A stretch of DNA of 64,000 bases from Nematopogon swammerdamellus (GCA_946902875.1 OX336340.1:18181566-18245565); one strand, 5' to 3'. Counted from the first letter of the stretch, positions 21,011 to 30,372 are shown. The notes: a model not told the origin generated them from the sequence alone. Program-made: numbers and translations.

Positions 21011-21730
21011 ATTAATATAGTGAAAAAATAGGGTAGCATTATATTTTATGGAAGACACTTGGACATTGGACGCGGTGCTATTAGATTTACCGAGAACACA
21101 ACTTTCATGGAATATCTAATAATAATATAAACTGTGACAATAATAACAACTAATAAAACAACATAAAGTTATAATAATATTATATACATTTTAACTAGCT
21201 ATCTTAAACTTTAAAATTATTAAAAATGCAAAGAAAAAAAAAAACACCATATTTGATATTTTTACAATATTTTATTCTATTTTTTATTAGGCCAATACAT
21301 ACTAAACAATGTACCTACTCTCTTTGGAAACCTGTTCCGTTTCATACTTATACCTCTCACTATGGAGTAGAGGTTGTTATCAAGCAGGCCACAACCAGGC
21401 CCCAGCTTTAGACCTTCGCTTCAATGACGTCAACGATGCCTAATGAAGAGATTTTAATTACGTTTCTGAGCCTGTACTCGCCTTTCTAAAGGAAATAGGG
21501 CACAGTCCGTCAAAGGAATATGAAAAACTGAGAGCTTGTTTGCTGTTCAATTACCCAAAATATAACCTTCTGGTTATTTGTGTTAGCATCGAGTTCTATA
21601 AATACCTCTCCGATCTAAAATATCGTAATACGAGTTACCTTTATCGTAAATGAATTTCATTTCTAACTAATTCATCGCTGAATCATAAATTGCTGGGTAA
21701 ATTGTTTTAAATTCTACTTAAATTGTAATT
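21011..21730. other. No gene recognised
   Basis: Very AT-rich to 21290, then ordinary unique DNA. Confidence 0.5.
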
Positions 21731-21734
21731 TTTT

Positions 21735-21815
21735 TTTTATGGAAAGCGCAACATGTGGCATCGTTTCACCTACGAGTAGTTGTCTAACGATGCCCAAGGA
21801 CATTCTGTGATTTTT
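21735..21815 (-). mobile_element. LINE-C 3' end, minus strand
   Basis: Reversed 'gtcgttagacaactc...catgtggc' order ('acatgtggcatcg', 'tctaacgatgcccaaggaca'), diverged from 36228-36395. Confidence 0.65.
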
Positions 21816-21827
21816 TTTTTTTTTTTT

Positions 21828-22005
21828 TTTATGTAATCCGGTATGGGTGGCTGAGTCGGAGGGGCCAAAGCACATGCTCTAACCAGCCAATATCACCTCC
21901 GAGAAGGTAGGTGCCATACCGGAGACTTCCCTGGATTGCTGGCTATACTGGACTAGAGGAGAACACAACCGAGGTTGCTTGCGGCCATCTTACATCCAGT
22001 ACGGT
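21828..22005 (-). repeat. SINE-B copy, 3' half, minus strand
   Basis: Starts with the reversed tail 'ttttatgtaatccggtatgg' and runs through 'cagccaatatcacctccgag', 'gtgccataccggagacttcc' and 'actggactagaggagaacac'. Very similar to the reverse of 36960-37110. Confidence 0.85.
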
Positions 22006-22074
22006 GCACGTGATACATACATACAGTGTGATGCACGAGGATTGTGAATGCCATGCCGGTCTGACCATAATGTT

Positions 22075-22158
22075 TGTACCGTGTGGGGCCGGTACTTTAA
22101 AAGAATAGCCCCACTGTATCTCTCCCCGTGTGTGTCGTAAAAGGCGACTAAGGGATAT
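22075..22158 (+). repeat. REP-A 5' part, fused to a 5S-SINE body
   Basis: Begins 'gtaccgtgtggggccggtac' and includes the small 'gtggggc' / 'gccccac' hairpin and 'gtcgtaaaaggcgactaagg'. At about 22159 it switches directly into the body of the 5S-SINE family. Confidence 0.8.
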
Positions 22159-22395
22159 GAATCCCTTCTTATATTACTAGGTGGTAGGGTTTAACCCGTC
22201 CGGGTTGATACCACCGCACTGAATGAAAGGTCGGTAGAAACGGCTATGTAAATAGTTTGTGTTTTCTGTCCAGTTCAGTGTAGCCGGCACGACCGAAGGG
22301 AAGCACTGACGTGGCACCAAGTTCACCCGGTGTTATGAGGTGACATCGCGGATGTTATAGGTGATGTAGCCAACCGTGTTAGATTCCACAAAAAT
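22159..22395 (+). repeat. 5S-SINE body and tail (headless)
   Basis: Contains 'ctaggtggtagggtttaacc', 'gggttgataccaccgcactg', 'gtgttttctgtccagttcag' and 'gatgttataggtgatgtagc', ending 'gattccacaaaaataaaa'. The 5S-like head is replaced by REP-A sequence. Confidence 0.85.
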
Positions 22396-23060
22396 AAAAA
22401 TTTAAATCTGAAATTTATTTCGCCATAAAGAACAAAGAACACACGTTGTTAAATATTTTGATTCATATTGAGTAACGTTAGACACAATTTTTTTTCTATG
22501 GCATAAATATATTTTTTTAAATCAATGTACAATGTAATTTCAAGATAATAGAACGCTAATCAAAAGGCCTCGCTCAGCTTAATCTTTCCCAATTCTCCAG
22601 CTTTCGACAAGAAGTCTATGAATTAAAGATCTGTGTCGAATTCACCGAGCCACGCGCCCGCCGCATATCGTGCTATTCCTGGCACATCCAGCTAGCCGGG
22701 GCCGGCTAGCGGCTCAGCCAATTACGCACAGAGAACTAGCCTATTACGCACTCCGCGCACGGAGCACGAAGCAAGTGAAATGAAAGAATCCACCACACAC
22801 GACCGATAAATCGAAGGAAAGGGAGCTCCCGGGCCATGAATCAACTTCTCTTGCCAATTGGAGCTTTCTAATGTTAACAAATGGTCAACTTTAACCCCTT
22901 TAATTTAGTGCCCCAGCGAGGAGGAAAAAGTCTCGGGTAGGGTAAAGAAAACAAAGAGTGTACAGTGTACAGTCTAGTCAGCCTTTAGTCGGGTCTGCCT
23001 ATATGTGCGGTACATGAAAAATGTAACCCTTTTTTGTGCAGATTGGTATTAGCACCTTGT
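22396..23060. other. Unique GC-rich DNA, possible regulatory element
   Basis: 22560-22900 shows no repeat relationship and has mixed composition. It contains 'aattacgca' and 'attacgcac' motifs and an 'agctagccggggccggctagc' palindrome. It looks unlike the repeats around it. No coding frame supported. Confidence 0.35.
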
Positions 23061-23066
23061 ACCTAC

Positions 23067-23400
23067 ATGTACCGTGTGGGGCCGGTACTTAAAAAGAAGA
23101 GCCCCACTGCATCTCTCCCCGTGCATGTCGTAAGAGGCGACTAAGGGATAAGGACAAGATACTGCGCTAAATGGCGACAGGCTAGCCATTTCTCACCTTG
23201 GCGCAGTCCTTCCACCTAGTCATGCAGCAGGTGGGCTCTTCGTGCCTTACTTGCTGCTTGATAGTTGTCTTGTCCGTACACTGTGCTAAACGTGGTGGTC
23301 GGTGTTGTGCTGTAATTTACCAGAGTCCTTATAGCACAACACCGATTACTCTGCTTACCCTGATTGTCGGGATACAGCGTGTGTTATGTATGTATGTACC
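23067..23400 (+). repeat. REP-A, best full-length copy
   Basis: Runs from 'taccgtgtggggccggtact' to 'gttatgtatgtatgta'. It has a 5' hairpin ('gtggggc' / 'gccccac'), the middle blocks 'gtcgtaagaggcgactaagg' and 'cacctagtcatgcagcaggt', and a strong hairpin 'cggtgttgtgct' (23300-23311) / 'agcacaacaccg' (23333-23344). It ends with 'tatg' repeats. Eight copies or parts are in this window. No coding capacity; the class is unknown to me. Confidence 0.88.
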
Positions 23401-23439
23401 TACATGGCGATGTATTTCAAGGAGTAATTTTGTTAATAC

Positions 23440-23620
23440 ATACATAGCGTCACGCCTGTTTCCCGGTGGGGTAGGCAGAGACAACGGATCTCCACGTGCC
23501 ACGATCCTGACAAACCTCTGCCGCCTCTTCCACTCTCATAATGTTCTTCAAACATGCTCGTCGGTTTCGGGTACTACGCACTTGACCCTTTTTGAGCACA
23601 TGCCCAAAAAGAGGTTAATG
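23440..23620 (+). repeat. REP-F copy
   Basis: Contains 'ggtggggtaggcagagacaa' and 'gtgccacgatcctgac', shared in diverged form with 51650-51735 and, reversed, 14605-14734. Confidence 0.6.
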
Positions 23621-24710
23621 ATTTTTGACGTGATGACGTAACGTCTTATAAATTGATGAACACCGGCTGCACACACGAAAAAGTGTCACGTTCCATCTGA
23701 TCCTGTGTGTGCAAGCGAGAGCGCGTAACAAGCGATAGAGAGGCATACACGTCATCACGTAAAACTATCGTCCGTAAACCGACTTTACAGACAACCAATT
23801 TTTTTTTTAAATACTTACACCAATCTGTATTTTGTTTACATTTATATTTATTTAAACCATTTGAGTATAGATCCATAATGTGATAACGAAATGGCTCGAT
23901 TTAGATTGCGTTGCTCTCCTCGGTAAACAGACACTTCCCAAGGTAGAAGAAGAAGACACATATCGGTTTAACGTCGCAATTTTTTCAACATTTGATATTT
24001 TGTCTAAGTACTAAGTACAAAATTATGGAGTTTATATTGAATTCTTTTCCGTGAAATTAAATAATAAAACGACATTCCCGGCGTGCGATTAATTCTATAA
24101 CTTATAGATAAATACAAAATGAAATAGGGTATTACCACTGTCGCCGCCGACTCTACATTCTACGCGACCGAACGAAAATCGGCGAGTATTCGCGTGGGTG
24201 GTGTGGTGCTACCCCTCCAGTATTGATCCTCACCGCAGCCCGCGCCCCGCCCCCATCACCTCGCGAGTAAAGTGCTTGTTTACGTCGCCTCCGTTGCTCA
24301 TGCCGCTTTTTTTCGAACGGGGCTTTATTGAGATTTATTTGTTTGCGATTTTGGGAATGGACACACTGGCCGAGCGCAATGGGGCGAGCGTATGCTGCTA
24401 TAAACCTTATGAGATAATCTATCCCAAACTATTGTTAGGGAGTTAGTCTTTGTAAGTAAGTAAGTAAGTAAAAAACGTTTAATTCTCGATCACGAGGCAG
24501 TACAATAAATACACCTTAAAATAACAAGTTGACAATATGAAGCTAGCCTAAAAAATAAAGATATACATACAGTGCCCACCTCCATGACCGGAAAAGGATG
24601 TGACACAGCATGTGACTCCATATAGCTAGGTAGCTACATGGAATCGCTGGTTTTAAGCCACACCCAATATAAAATAATACTTAACAAATAAGAAAATAAC
24701 TAACCTTATA
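23621..24710. other. Unique DNA
   Basis: 24130-24440 is relatively GC-rich; the plus-strand frame there is not recognisable. A short 'gtaagtaagtaagtaagtaa' run sits at 24452-24471. Confidence 0.4.
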
Positions 24711-24718
24711 TATGTAAC

Positions 24719-25700
24719 CAGTGGCGGCTGGTGACTTCAGTGACCGGTAGTGCGCTAAGTACCTACCTACTTAAATACCAAATTTCCCAACACATTCCCG
24801 TCATGTTATTTTAAGATCGGGACTTCCGAATTTTTTAAACGCCTGCGTTTTATTATGTACGTACCTTGTATGAATATTCTCAATACCCTCAATGAGTTGC
24901 AAAAAAAAAAAAAATCCAAACAAGTTTTTTAACTTATTTTTAATACCTTTATGAATACACCCATAGACCACAACACTACTGCAGCTTTCAAAAAGAAAAC
25001 AGTAGTAATGTCCCAAAAATGCTTCAAAAAAATATATAAAAATAAAAGCATTTGAAAAGTAGGAATTGAGCCCGGGATCACCTGATTGTAAAGCCTTACC
25101 TTTAACCAACGCTTAGGCAAATATCGGCATCACTTAATTCACTTCACAGTATCACGTGACAGAAAGCACAAAACCTAACCATATCCCATTTTAAATATTC
25201 GCGCGCTAACGGGTATGTGACATCATCACATCACATGACAGCGCGAGCGCGCTGACTCGCTTCGAGGTAGACGGTTCGCTTTGAGGTAGACGGCAAAGAG
25301 TTCGAATCGCTCGCGACGCGACGTGTCGCACGCGCGGGCATTCACGATATAGCGTCCTTGTTTGGCGCTCGTGCGCCGCACGCAGAACTCCTTTCGGCCC
25401 ATACTGTTTCTATGAAGTATATTCTGTCTCACGCGCCAGCGGTGTTTTGCCGCTCCCCATACATTCAGTATGGGAGACCCGCGTGTGATTTATATTCCGC
25501 ACGGCGCGCGCGTTTACTCGCAAAAACGTACCTTGGCATCTATAAAATAAGGTCGAATTCACATTCGTATTTATTTGGAGTACGATCTTTATGGTTTTAA
25601 TGTAGTATGTTGTAAGGTATTATTTATTTTGAGTGAAGTGAAGACTTCTCGTGGTATGGTAGTGCGGCGCACGAGCGCACTTTAGGACCAGCCGCCAGTG
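24719..25700. mobile_element. Non-autonomous hAT-type DNA transposon, 982 bp
   Basis: The ends are 'cagtggcggctggt' on the left and 'accagccgccagtg' on the right, 14-bp inverted repeats with one mismatch. Both sides are flanked by the identical 8-bp sequence TATGTAAC (24711-24718 and 25701-25708). An 8-bp duplication and a CAGTG-type end fit the hAT superfamily. No transposase is encoded. The right half is rich in CpG and 'gcgctcg' motifs, and contains an internal inverted pair ('gcgctcgtgcgccgcac' at ~25366 and its reverse at ~25664). Confidence 0.85.
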
Positions 25701-25990
25701 TATGTAACCCAAACGCTATGCCCAAAAAATTAACTAAGCAAATCCTAAGACTACACCGTACTCTATAGTAGTACAATTACATAATTATCTGTATCTATTA
25801 TATAAAACTAATTCTAATTCCTAATTCCTAATACAAACCCAGTCAAGTCTCACACAATTTGCGTTTATTTGAATTAACTGCTCCGTGGTTCGCATTCTAA
25901 ATAAAACTACAGAAGTATTAAAGAATAAAATACATTTATATAAGTGCACATATTTACACCACACAAAATAGACTTCTATCTGACACAAAT
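25701..25990. other. No gene recognised
   Basis: AT-rich spacer between the hAT element and a tRNA-like SINE. Confidence 0.5.
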
Positions 25991-25994
25991 CTGA

Positions 25995-26095
25995 GCGGCG
26001 GATGGCCGAGTGGTGTAGGCGTCGGCTTCTCTTGCGAGAGGTCCGAGGTTCTAATTCGGTCGGCGTGATTATGAAAAATTCATGTTTTCCATCCG
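25995..26095 (+). repeat. tRNA-derived SINE (family 2)
   Basis: Starts with the A-box-like 'ggatggccgagtggtgtagg'. It has an anticodon-arm-like 'cttgcgagagg' and a B-box-like 'gaggttctaattcgg' that still folds as a 5-bp T arm. The tail is 'tgattatgaaaaattcatg'. The acceptor stem does not pair, so this is not a functional tRNA gene. Confidence 0.75.
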
Positions 26096-26199
26096 GCACT
26101 GTCATGGCACATTGTTCCAGTCGAAACTAAGTAATGGGCTAACATTATTGAAGTTGCTAAGTTACTGTAAAATGTTGGTTCTGTTTTGTTTTTTGTTTT

Positions 26200-26293
26200 T
26201 TTTTTATGGAAACTGACTCGGTTGTCTACATCATCTACAATATCCGTGACGTCGGCCCATAACACCTTGGTGAACTAGGTGCCATGTCAGTGT
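26200..26293 (-). repeat. 5S-SINE 3' end, minus strand
   Basis: Starts with the reversed tail 'tttttttttatggaaactga' and contains 'gaactaggtgccatgtcagt'. It ends only ~34 bases before the acceptor of the Beat exon. Confidence 0.85.
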
Positions 26294-26327
26294 GCATAAA
26301 TAAATAAAGCGTATTGTTTTGCTATAG

Positions 26328-26463
26328 GTGTCGCGGTCAGGGCCCCAGCAAGTGGTGCTGCGCGGGGCGACGCGCGCCCTGGCCGGCCGCTACCGCTGCG
26401 AGGTGTCGGCGGACGCACCCTCCTTCCACACCGAGGTCCGCTCCGCCTTCATACACGTCGTCG
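26328..26463 (+). CDS. beat: Beaten-path family Ig-domain exon (copy 1, intact)
   Basis: Beat proteins are secreted or membrane-anchored immunoglobulin proteins that steer motor axons and bind Side-family receptors. The exon is 136 bp, 45 codons plus one base. It reads 'VSRSGPQQVVLRGATRALAG', then 'RYRCEVSADAPSFHTEV', then 'RSAFIHVV'. The 'YRCEVSADAPSF-T' block is the F-strand cysteine region of the first Ig domain and is diagnostic of Beat. It has an acceptor 'tgttttgctatag' and a strong donor 'gtaagt' at 26464. The flanking exons are not visible, which fits the long introns of beat genes. Which Beat paralogue this is cannot be told from one exon. Confidence 0.85.
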
Positions 26464-26508
26464 GTAAGTGGCTGCTATTGTATTGTAGGCTGTAGTTGAG
26501 GTAATCAG
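26464..26508 (+). other. 45-bp spacer of the Beat exon array
   Basis: Begins 'gtaagtggctgcta' and ends 'gaggtaatcag', so formally a GT-AG intron. At 45 bp it is shorter than usual insect introns. Almost the same spacer follows copies 2 and 3. Confidence 0.75.
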
Positions 26509-26623
26509 CAAGTGGTGCTGCGCGGGGCGACGCGCGCCCTGGCCGGCCGCTCCTGCTGCGATGTGTTGGCGGACGCGCCCTCCTTCCACACCGAGGTCCA
26601 CTCTGCCTTCATACACGTCGTCG
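26509..26623 (+). pseudogene. Beat Ig exon, tandem copy 2
   Basis: Starts at the equivalent of codon 8 of copy 1 and reads 'QVVLRGATRALAGRSCCDV'. The conserved Tyr-Arg before the Ig cysteine has become Ser-Cys, and the Glu-Val-Ser after it Asp-Val-Leu. The acceptor-like 'gtaatcag' and donor 'gtaagt' are kept. It is 21 bp shorter than copy 1, so the frame would still be maintained if it were used. Loss of the core tyrosine suggests decay rather than a functional alternative. Confidence 0.75.
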
Positions 26624-26668
26624 GTAAGTGGCTGCTACTGTATTGTAGGCTGTGGTTGAGGTAATCAG

Positions 26669-26783
26669 CAAGTTGTGCTGCGCGGGGCGACGCGCGCCCT
26701 GGCCGGCCGCTCCTGCTGCGAGGTGTCGGCGGACGCGCCCTCCTTCCACACCGAGGTCCACTCTGCCTTCATACACGTCGTCG
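26669..26783 (+). pseudogene. Beat Ig exon, tandem copy 3
   Basis: Open through its length, reading 'GRSCCEVSADAPSFHTEV'. It shares the Tyr to Ser and Arg to Cys changes with copy 2 but keeps the 'EVSADAP' block. Acceptor-like 'gtaatcag' and donor 'gtaagt' are retained. Copies 2 and 3 share derived bases ('ggtccactctgcc'), so one was copied from the other. Confidence 0.75.
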
Positions 26784-26828
26784 GTAAGTGGCTGCTACTG
26801 TATTGTAGGCTGTGGTTGAGGTAATCAG

Positions 26829-26943
26829 CAAGTTGTGCTGCGCGGGGCGACACGCGCCCTGGCCGGCCGCTAGCGCTGCGAGGTGTCGGCGGACGCGCCC
26901 TCCTTCCACACCGAGGTCCGCTCCGCCTTCATACAAGTCGTCG
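26829..26943 (+). pseudogene. Beat Ig exon, tandem copy 4 (in-frame stop)
   Basis: Same length as copies 2 and 3, but codon 15 (26871-26873), the tyrosine codon TAC in copy 1, is TAG. Elsewhere it is closer to copy 1 ('RCEVSADAPSFHTEVRSAF'), with His to Gln near the end. The donor 'gtaagt' is kept. Confidence 0.8.
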
Positions 26944-26989
26944 GTAAGTGGCTGCTACGGCACGCTGTACTGCGGCCGTTGCCGTTTAC

Positions 26990-27216
26990 ATATTTTGACG
27001 GATGCGAACCTTCCTTCACATCGAGGTACGCTATGCCTTCATACATACACATGGTAGATCTGTCTCGTTCACTGTAGAGAAAGTACCGACTGTTATCGTT
27101 AGCAGACATCAGCTAGCGCCGTCCATTCTCACCAAGAAGCCCGCTTGGCAGGTTTCGCAGGATCCAACCTCCTTCCATACCGAGGTCCCCGACTTCACAT
27201 GGGTGTTCGTCGATCA
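26990..27216 (+). pseudogene. Two further decayed Beat exon copies (5 and 6)
   Basis: At 26999-27054 the sequence 'ggatgcgaaccttccttcac' / 'atcgaggtacgctatgcctt' is a diverged copy of the 'ADAPSFHTEVRSAF' coding DNA. At 27160-27216 'ccaacctccttccataccga' / 'ggtccccgacttcacatggg' is another. Their splice signals are largely lost and the spacing is no longer 160 bp, so these are older than copies 2-4. Confidence 0.6.
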
Positions 27217-27799
27217 GTTTCTGTCATACGAAAAAAAAATACAGTCGAATTGAGAACCTCCTCCTTTTTTTGAAGTCGGTTTAAAAGAACTGCAAGAAGA
27301 CTATGAAATAAAGTGACTTCGACTGCTAGACCCGAGGCAGTAACACAATGAAATAAATAACAGTGGTAAACTGAATAAAAAGGTGAGGTGTCGTGGGACA
27401 CCCGACAAAAGCGATGCTTCTTAAGCTTTGTATATAACATAGAATTATTATTAATTTTATTTTAATCGGAATTACGTCATCAATGCGATATTCCTTTCAA
27501 ATTGTGATTCACTACCGAGATAGGCAACAACCGATACAATGGTTCGACTTCAAAAGACTCTCACAAATGGTTCTCAGGCAGCGCCCAGCCAATGAGGAGC
27601 ATTGCAACTTCCGTGACGTTTCACTTTTTCTTAGTTAGGTGTCCATCCCAACCGTGCGATAAAAAGCTTCGCTTCAAAAACTTTTCCGAATTATTAGACC
27701 ATCACGAACGTCCTAGAGTATGCACGTCATAACGAAGACTTATGTTGCCGGACGGCAGACTGAGCCTCTCGGTCCCCCGCGCGTCACATCTACCTAGCC
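27217..27799. other. No gene recognised
   Basis: Includes 'tttttttgaagtcggttta' at 27267-27286, resembling one end of the foldback MITE at 58612-58830. Confidence 0.45.
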
Positions 27800-28025
27800 G
27801 TAGAGAGTTTTTATTTTACGAAGGCACGAGGGGTACGAGGTAGGAAGTGGTGCGATAGGCGACCGCGCGGAGCTCAGTAGAGAACGAACTCGGTGCCCGG
27901 TGGGTACACACGTTCTTCTCCGCATCGCTCCGTCAAACCAAGTCGTTCCCAACTGAGCTCCGCGCGGTCTCACACCACTTCCTACCTCATGCCCCTCGTG
28001 CCTTCGTAAAATGAAAACACTCTAC
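27800..28025. mobile_element. Foldback MITE, copy 2
   Basis: Same element as 3896-4138. Ends 'gtagag' / 'ctctac', then 'attttacgaaggcacgaggg' and its inverse, with the same central 'gaacgaactcggtgcccggt' block. It is ~226 bp and slightly shorter in the middle ('ttcttctccgc' against 'ttctacaagtctccgc'). Confidence 0.85.
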
Positions 28026-28410
28026 CTGCTTGATTTAGGTAACAAACAACGCCCGCGGGAGAGCGCCTGCAATATTCGCCGATAGGGTAACTTCTCGACA
28101 GTTGTCGGGCGTCCCAGTTAAGTTAGACAGAGTAAGGCGACGGGGAGTGCAACTTGGCTGTAACTACAGTCGCCGAGGCCGAACACAGCGCTTATTAAAT
28201 CGGTATTGCGAATCTGAAAGCCGACATAATCCAAGGTGCGAGGCTTTGTATAATCTATTCGAAGCAATTAAGAGCCTGTTGCAATTAAGGAAGATGTTGA
28301 AAGGACATTGTTTTCGCTAAAAAAAATGGAGATCTAGAATTTGTTTTTAAAGTCCCCAGATATGAAATCCTTAAAATAAACATATTTACGTTTTTCTGGC
28401 TTTTGCATAT
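28026..28410. other. No gene recognised
   Basis: A 72-codon plus-strand frame here lacks an ATG near its start and resembles nothing known to me. Confidence 0.45.
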
Positions 28411-28733
28411 ACCCTCTTGGTGGTGCAATCGACATATCGCCATTCGTCGCGGTAAAAACTTGGATGGGTGAACGTTTGACGGTTGAAGCTTACCGTGGTT
28501 CGCATTCATCGTAAAACTGTAGATCACTTCCCTTCTTAACTTAGCTTTAAACTGCCAGGGTTGGTCGCCGCACTGAATTAACGTCGTCGGTCGATGCGGC
28601 TATGTTCGTGTTATCCGGCCAGTTCAGTGAAACCGACACGAACAAAGGAAATCACCGGGATGACACCTAGTTCATCAAGGTATTATAGGCTGACATCACG
28701 GGTGTTGTAGGTGATGTAGCCGACCTTGTCAGT
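28411..28733 (+). repeat. 5S-SINE copy, diverged head
   Basis: The 5S-like part keeps 'aacttggatgggtgaacg', almost the 5S C-box region. The body ('gtaaaactgtagatcacttc', 'atgacacctagttcatcaag') and 'gttgtaggtgatgtagcc' follow. The tail is truncated at 'accttgtcag'. Confidence 0.8.
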
Positions 28734-28904
28734 TGTGCGTACTGCGACCTTGTTCCTGCTTACATCAGACCAGCAGCAATCGGTTAAGATTCGAATACCA
28801 TGACGCGCTCAAAACCCACCCCCTCTACGGTGCTATCGCCGTGCGCGAGTCTGATTTGACTGTCGAACACCTACGTCAGCGACAGTGTGAACTATTTTCG
28901 AGTA

Positions 28905-29225
28905 TACATATCACACGGTATATCTCGACAATCGGGGTAAGCAGAGTAATCGGTGGTGTGCTGCAAATACTCTTTTAAATTACGACGCAACACCGTCCAC
29001 CACTTTTATCAAAGTATTAGGACAAGATCAAGCAGCAAGTACTCGTAAGGCACCAAGACCCACCTATGCATGACTCGGTGGAAGGATCGTGCCAAAGTGA
29101 GAGGTGCCTAGCTTGTCGCCCTTATGCACGGCACCTTGTCCTTACCCCTTAATCGTCTTTTATGATTTGCACGGGGATAGATGCAGCGGGGCTATTCTTT
29201 TTAAGTACCGACCCCACACGGTACT
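28905..29225 (-). repeat. REP-A copy, minus strand
   Basis: Runs from 'catatcacacggtatatctc' and 'gacaatcggggtaagcagag' to 'aagtaccgaccccacacggt', full length in reverse. Confidence 0.85.
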
Positions 29226-29732
29226 ATCGATGATATAGTATCAATCTACATAATGATTAGATGGAAAATATCATAGACGCATAAAGTATACCCCCGTATA
29301 TTATTTCTCTATGGAAAATATTAATTGTTAAATCTATAGCATTCCCGAGATACTCGGGCGGGAACTCTCCACGTGTTTAGGATAATAAAGACATTCTTTC
29401 TACATACTCGTGTACTCGTTTCATTTGAAATTCGTTATAATTTTTCCTTCGCTGTTTATGTTGTAGTTTTATTATTTCTGTACTTACATATTAGCTACTT
29501 CTGTTTTTATTTTTAATCAATCTTAAATAACAGTTAATTTTACAAGATTTTATACTCACTTTCTTTACAATTTAGCTGCAATGAAAATTTTGTAATACCT
29601 ACTTGATGAACAGATTAAAATTTTATTTTTTACCTCCAAATTTTAATCTGGTCTGAGGAAAACAAACTTTTATAATCCTTGGCAATTTTCTTGAACTTTG
29701 CAAATGTAAATTTTCACTCTCCCCGCAGCACA

Positions 29733-29735
<3 letters not shown>
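29226..29735. other. No gene recognised
   Basis: AT-rich DNA. Confidence 0.5.

Positions 29736-29736
<1 letters not shown>

Positions 29737-29817
<81 letters not shown>
29737..29817. repeat. (GA)n microsatellite
   Basis: About 40 uninterrupted 'ga' units, the longest simple repeat of the window. On plus-strand transcripts it is a GAGA-type tract. Confidence 0.97.
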
Positions 29818-29819
<2 letters not shown>

Positions 29820-30169
29820 ATCATGATGGGTAATGATAATATATAGTATACGGAAACCTAAAAATTGTTACTTTTTCCCCTGATTTGAACTAATTTTGAA
29901 TATTATTTTGTCGTAATATACTCAAGTACCTTTCAAAGTTATTTTCGGAAGATAAATATTAAACACTTTTCTATTTAGAAAATGGCTTTTGAGAACGTTC
30001 GCCTGGAAGGAAATTACAATTTTATGTATAGTCTACATCAAAGGGCTTTCAATATACAGGGCGTTAAGGATACGGCAGAAATAAATGAGATGGGCTTCTT
30101 TTTACCCAACTACGGCGAAGCCAAAAGCAGGGTAATGTGTTTAGCCTGAATGTTTGGTTTATTGAAGGC

Positions 30170-30372
30170 GCAACATTTGTCGCGCTCTCCCTGCCCAAGT
30201 GCCCATATATTTCCCCCCAAGTACAGTCTCTGGTCCATCAAGAGGGGCGTGAATGGGCACCTGTCAGGCCGGCATGACATTCGCAAATCCCGCATACGAC
30301 CGAATGTCCATGGGCGTCGTTATACACCTTATGGGTGGCGCGGCGCCAAATGTCGCGTTTTCAATAAAAACA
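30170..30372 (+). mobile_element. LINE-C 3' end
   Basis: A frame across it reads 'FPPKYSLWSIKRGVNGHL', the C-terminal end of a LINE ORF2 (the usual 'F-P-x-x-Y-x-L-x-x-F-K-x-x-V-N' pattern). The shared 3' UTR 'cgaccgaatgtccatgggcg' follows, and the end is 'gttttcaataaaaacaa'. Confidence 0.75.

Noticed and set aside
23067..23400. REP-A as a Helitron
   Set aside because: There is a hairpin near the 3' end, but no 5' TC start and no CTRR end a few bases after the hairpin.
23198..23641. 147-codon plus-strand frame
   Set aside because: It lies almost entirely in REP-A and REP-F, and similar frames appear in other REP-A copies by descent only.
25995..26095. Possible tRNA gene
   Set aside because: D-arm-like and T-arm-like parts are present, but the acceptor stem does not pair and the sequence runs into a SINE tail shared with other copies.
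26464..26508. Functional short intron between Beat exon copies
   Set aside because: It has GT-AG ends but is only 45 bp with no clear pyrimidine tract, and joining copy 1 to copy 2 would duplicate half an Ig domain.
28102..28320. 72-codon plus-strand frame
   Set aside because: No ATG near its start, no splice signals and no recognisable motif.
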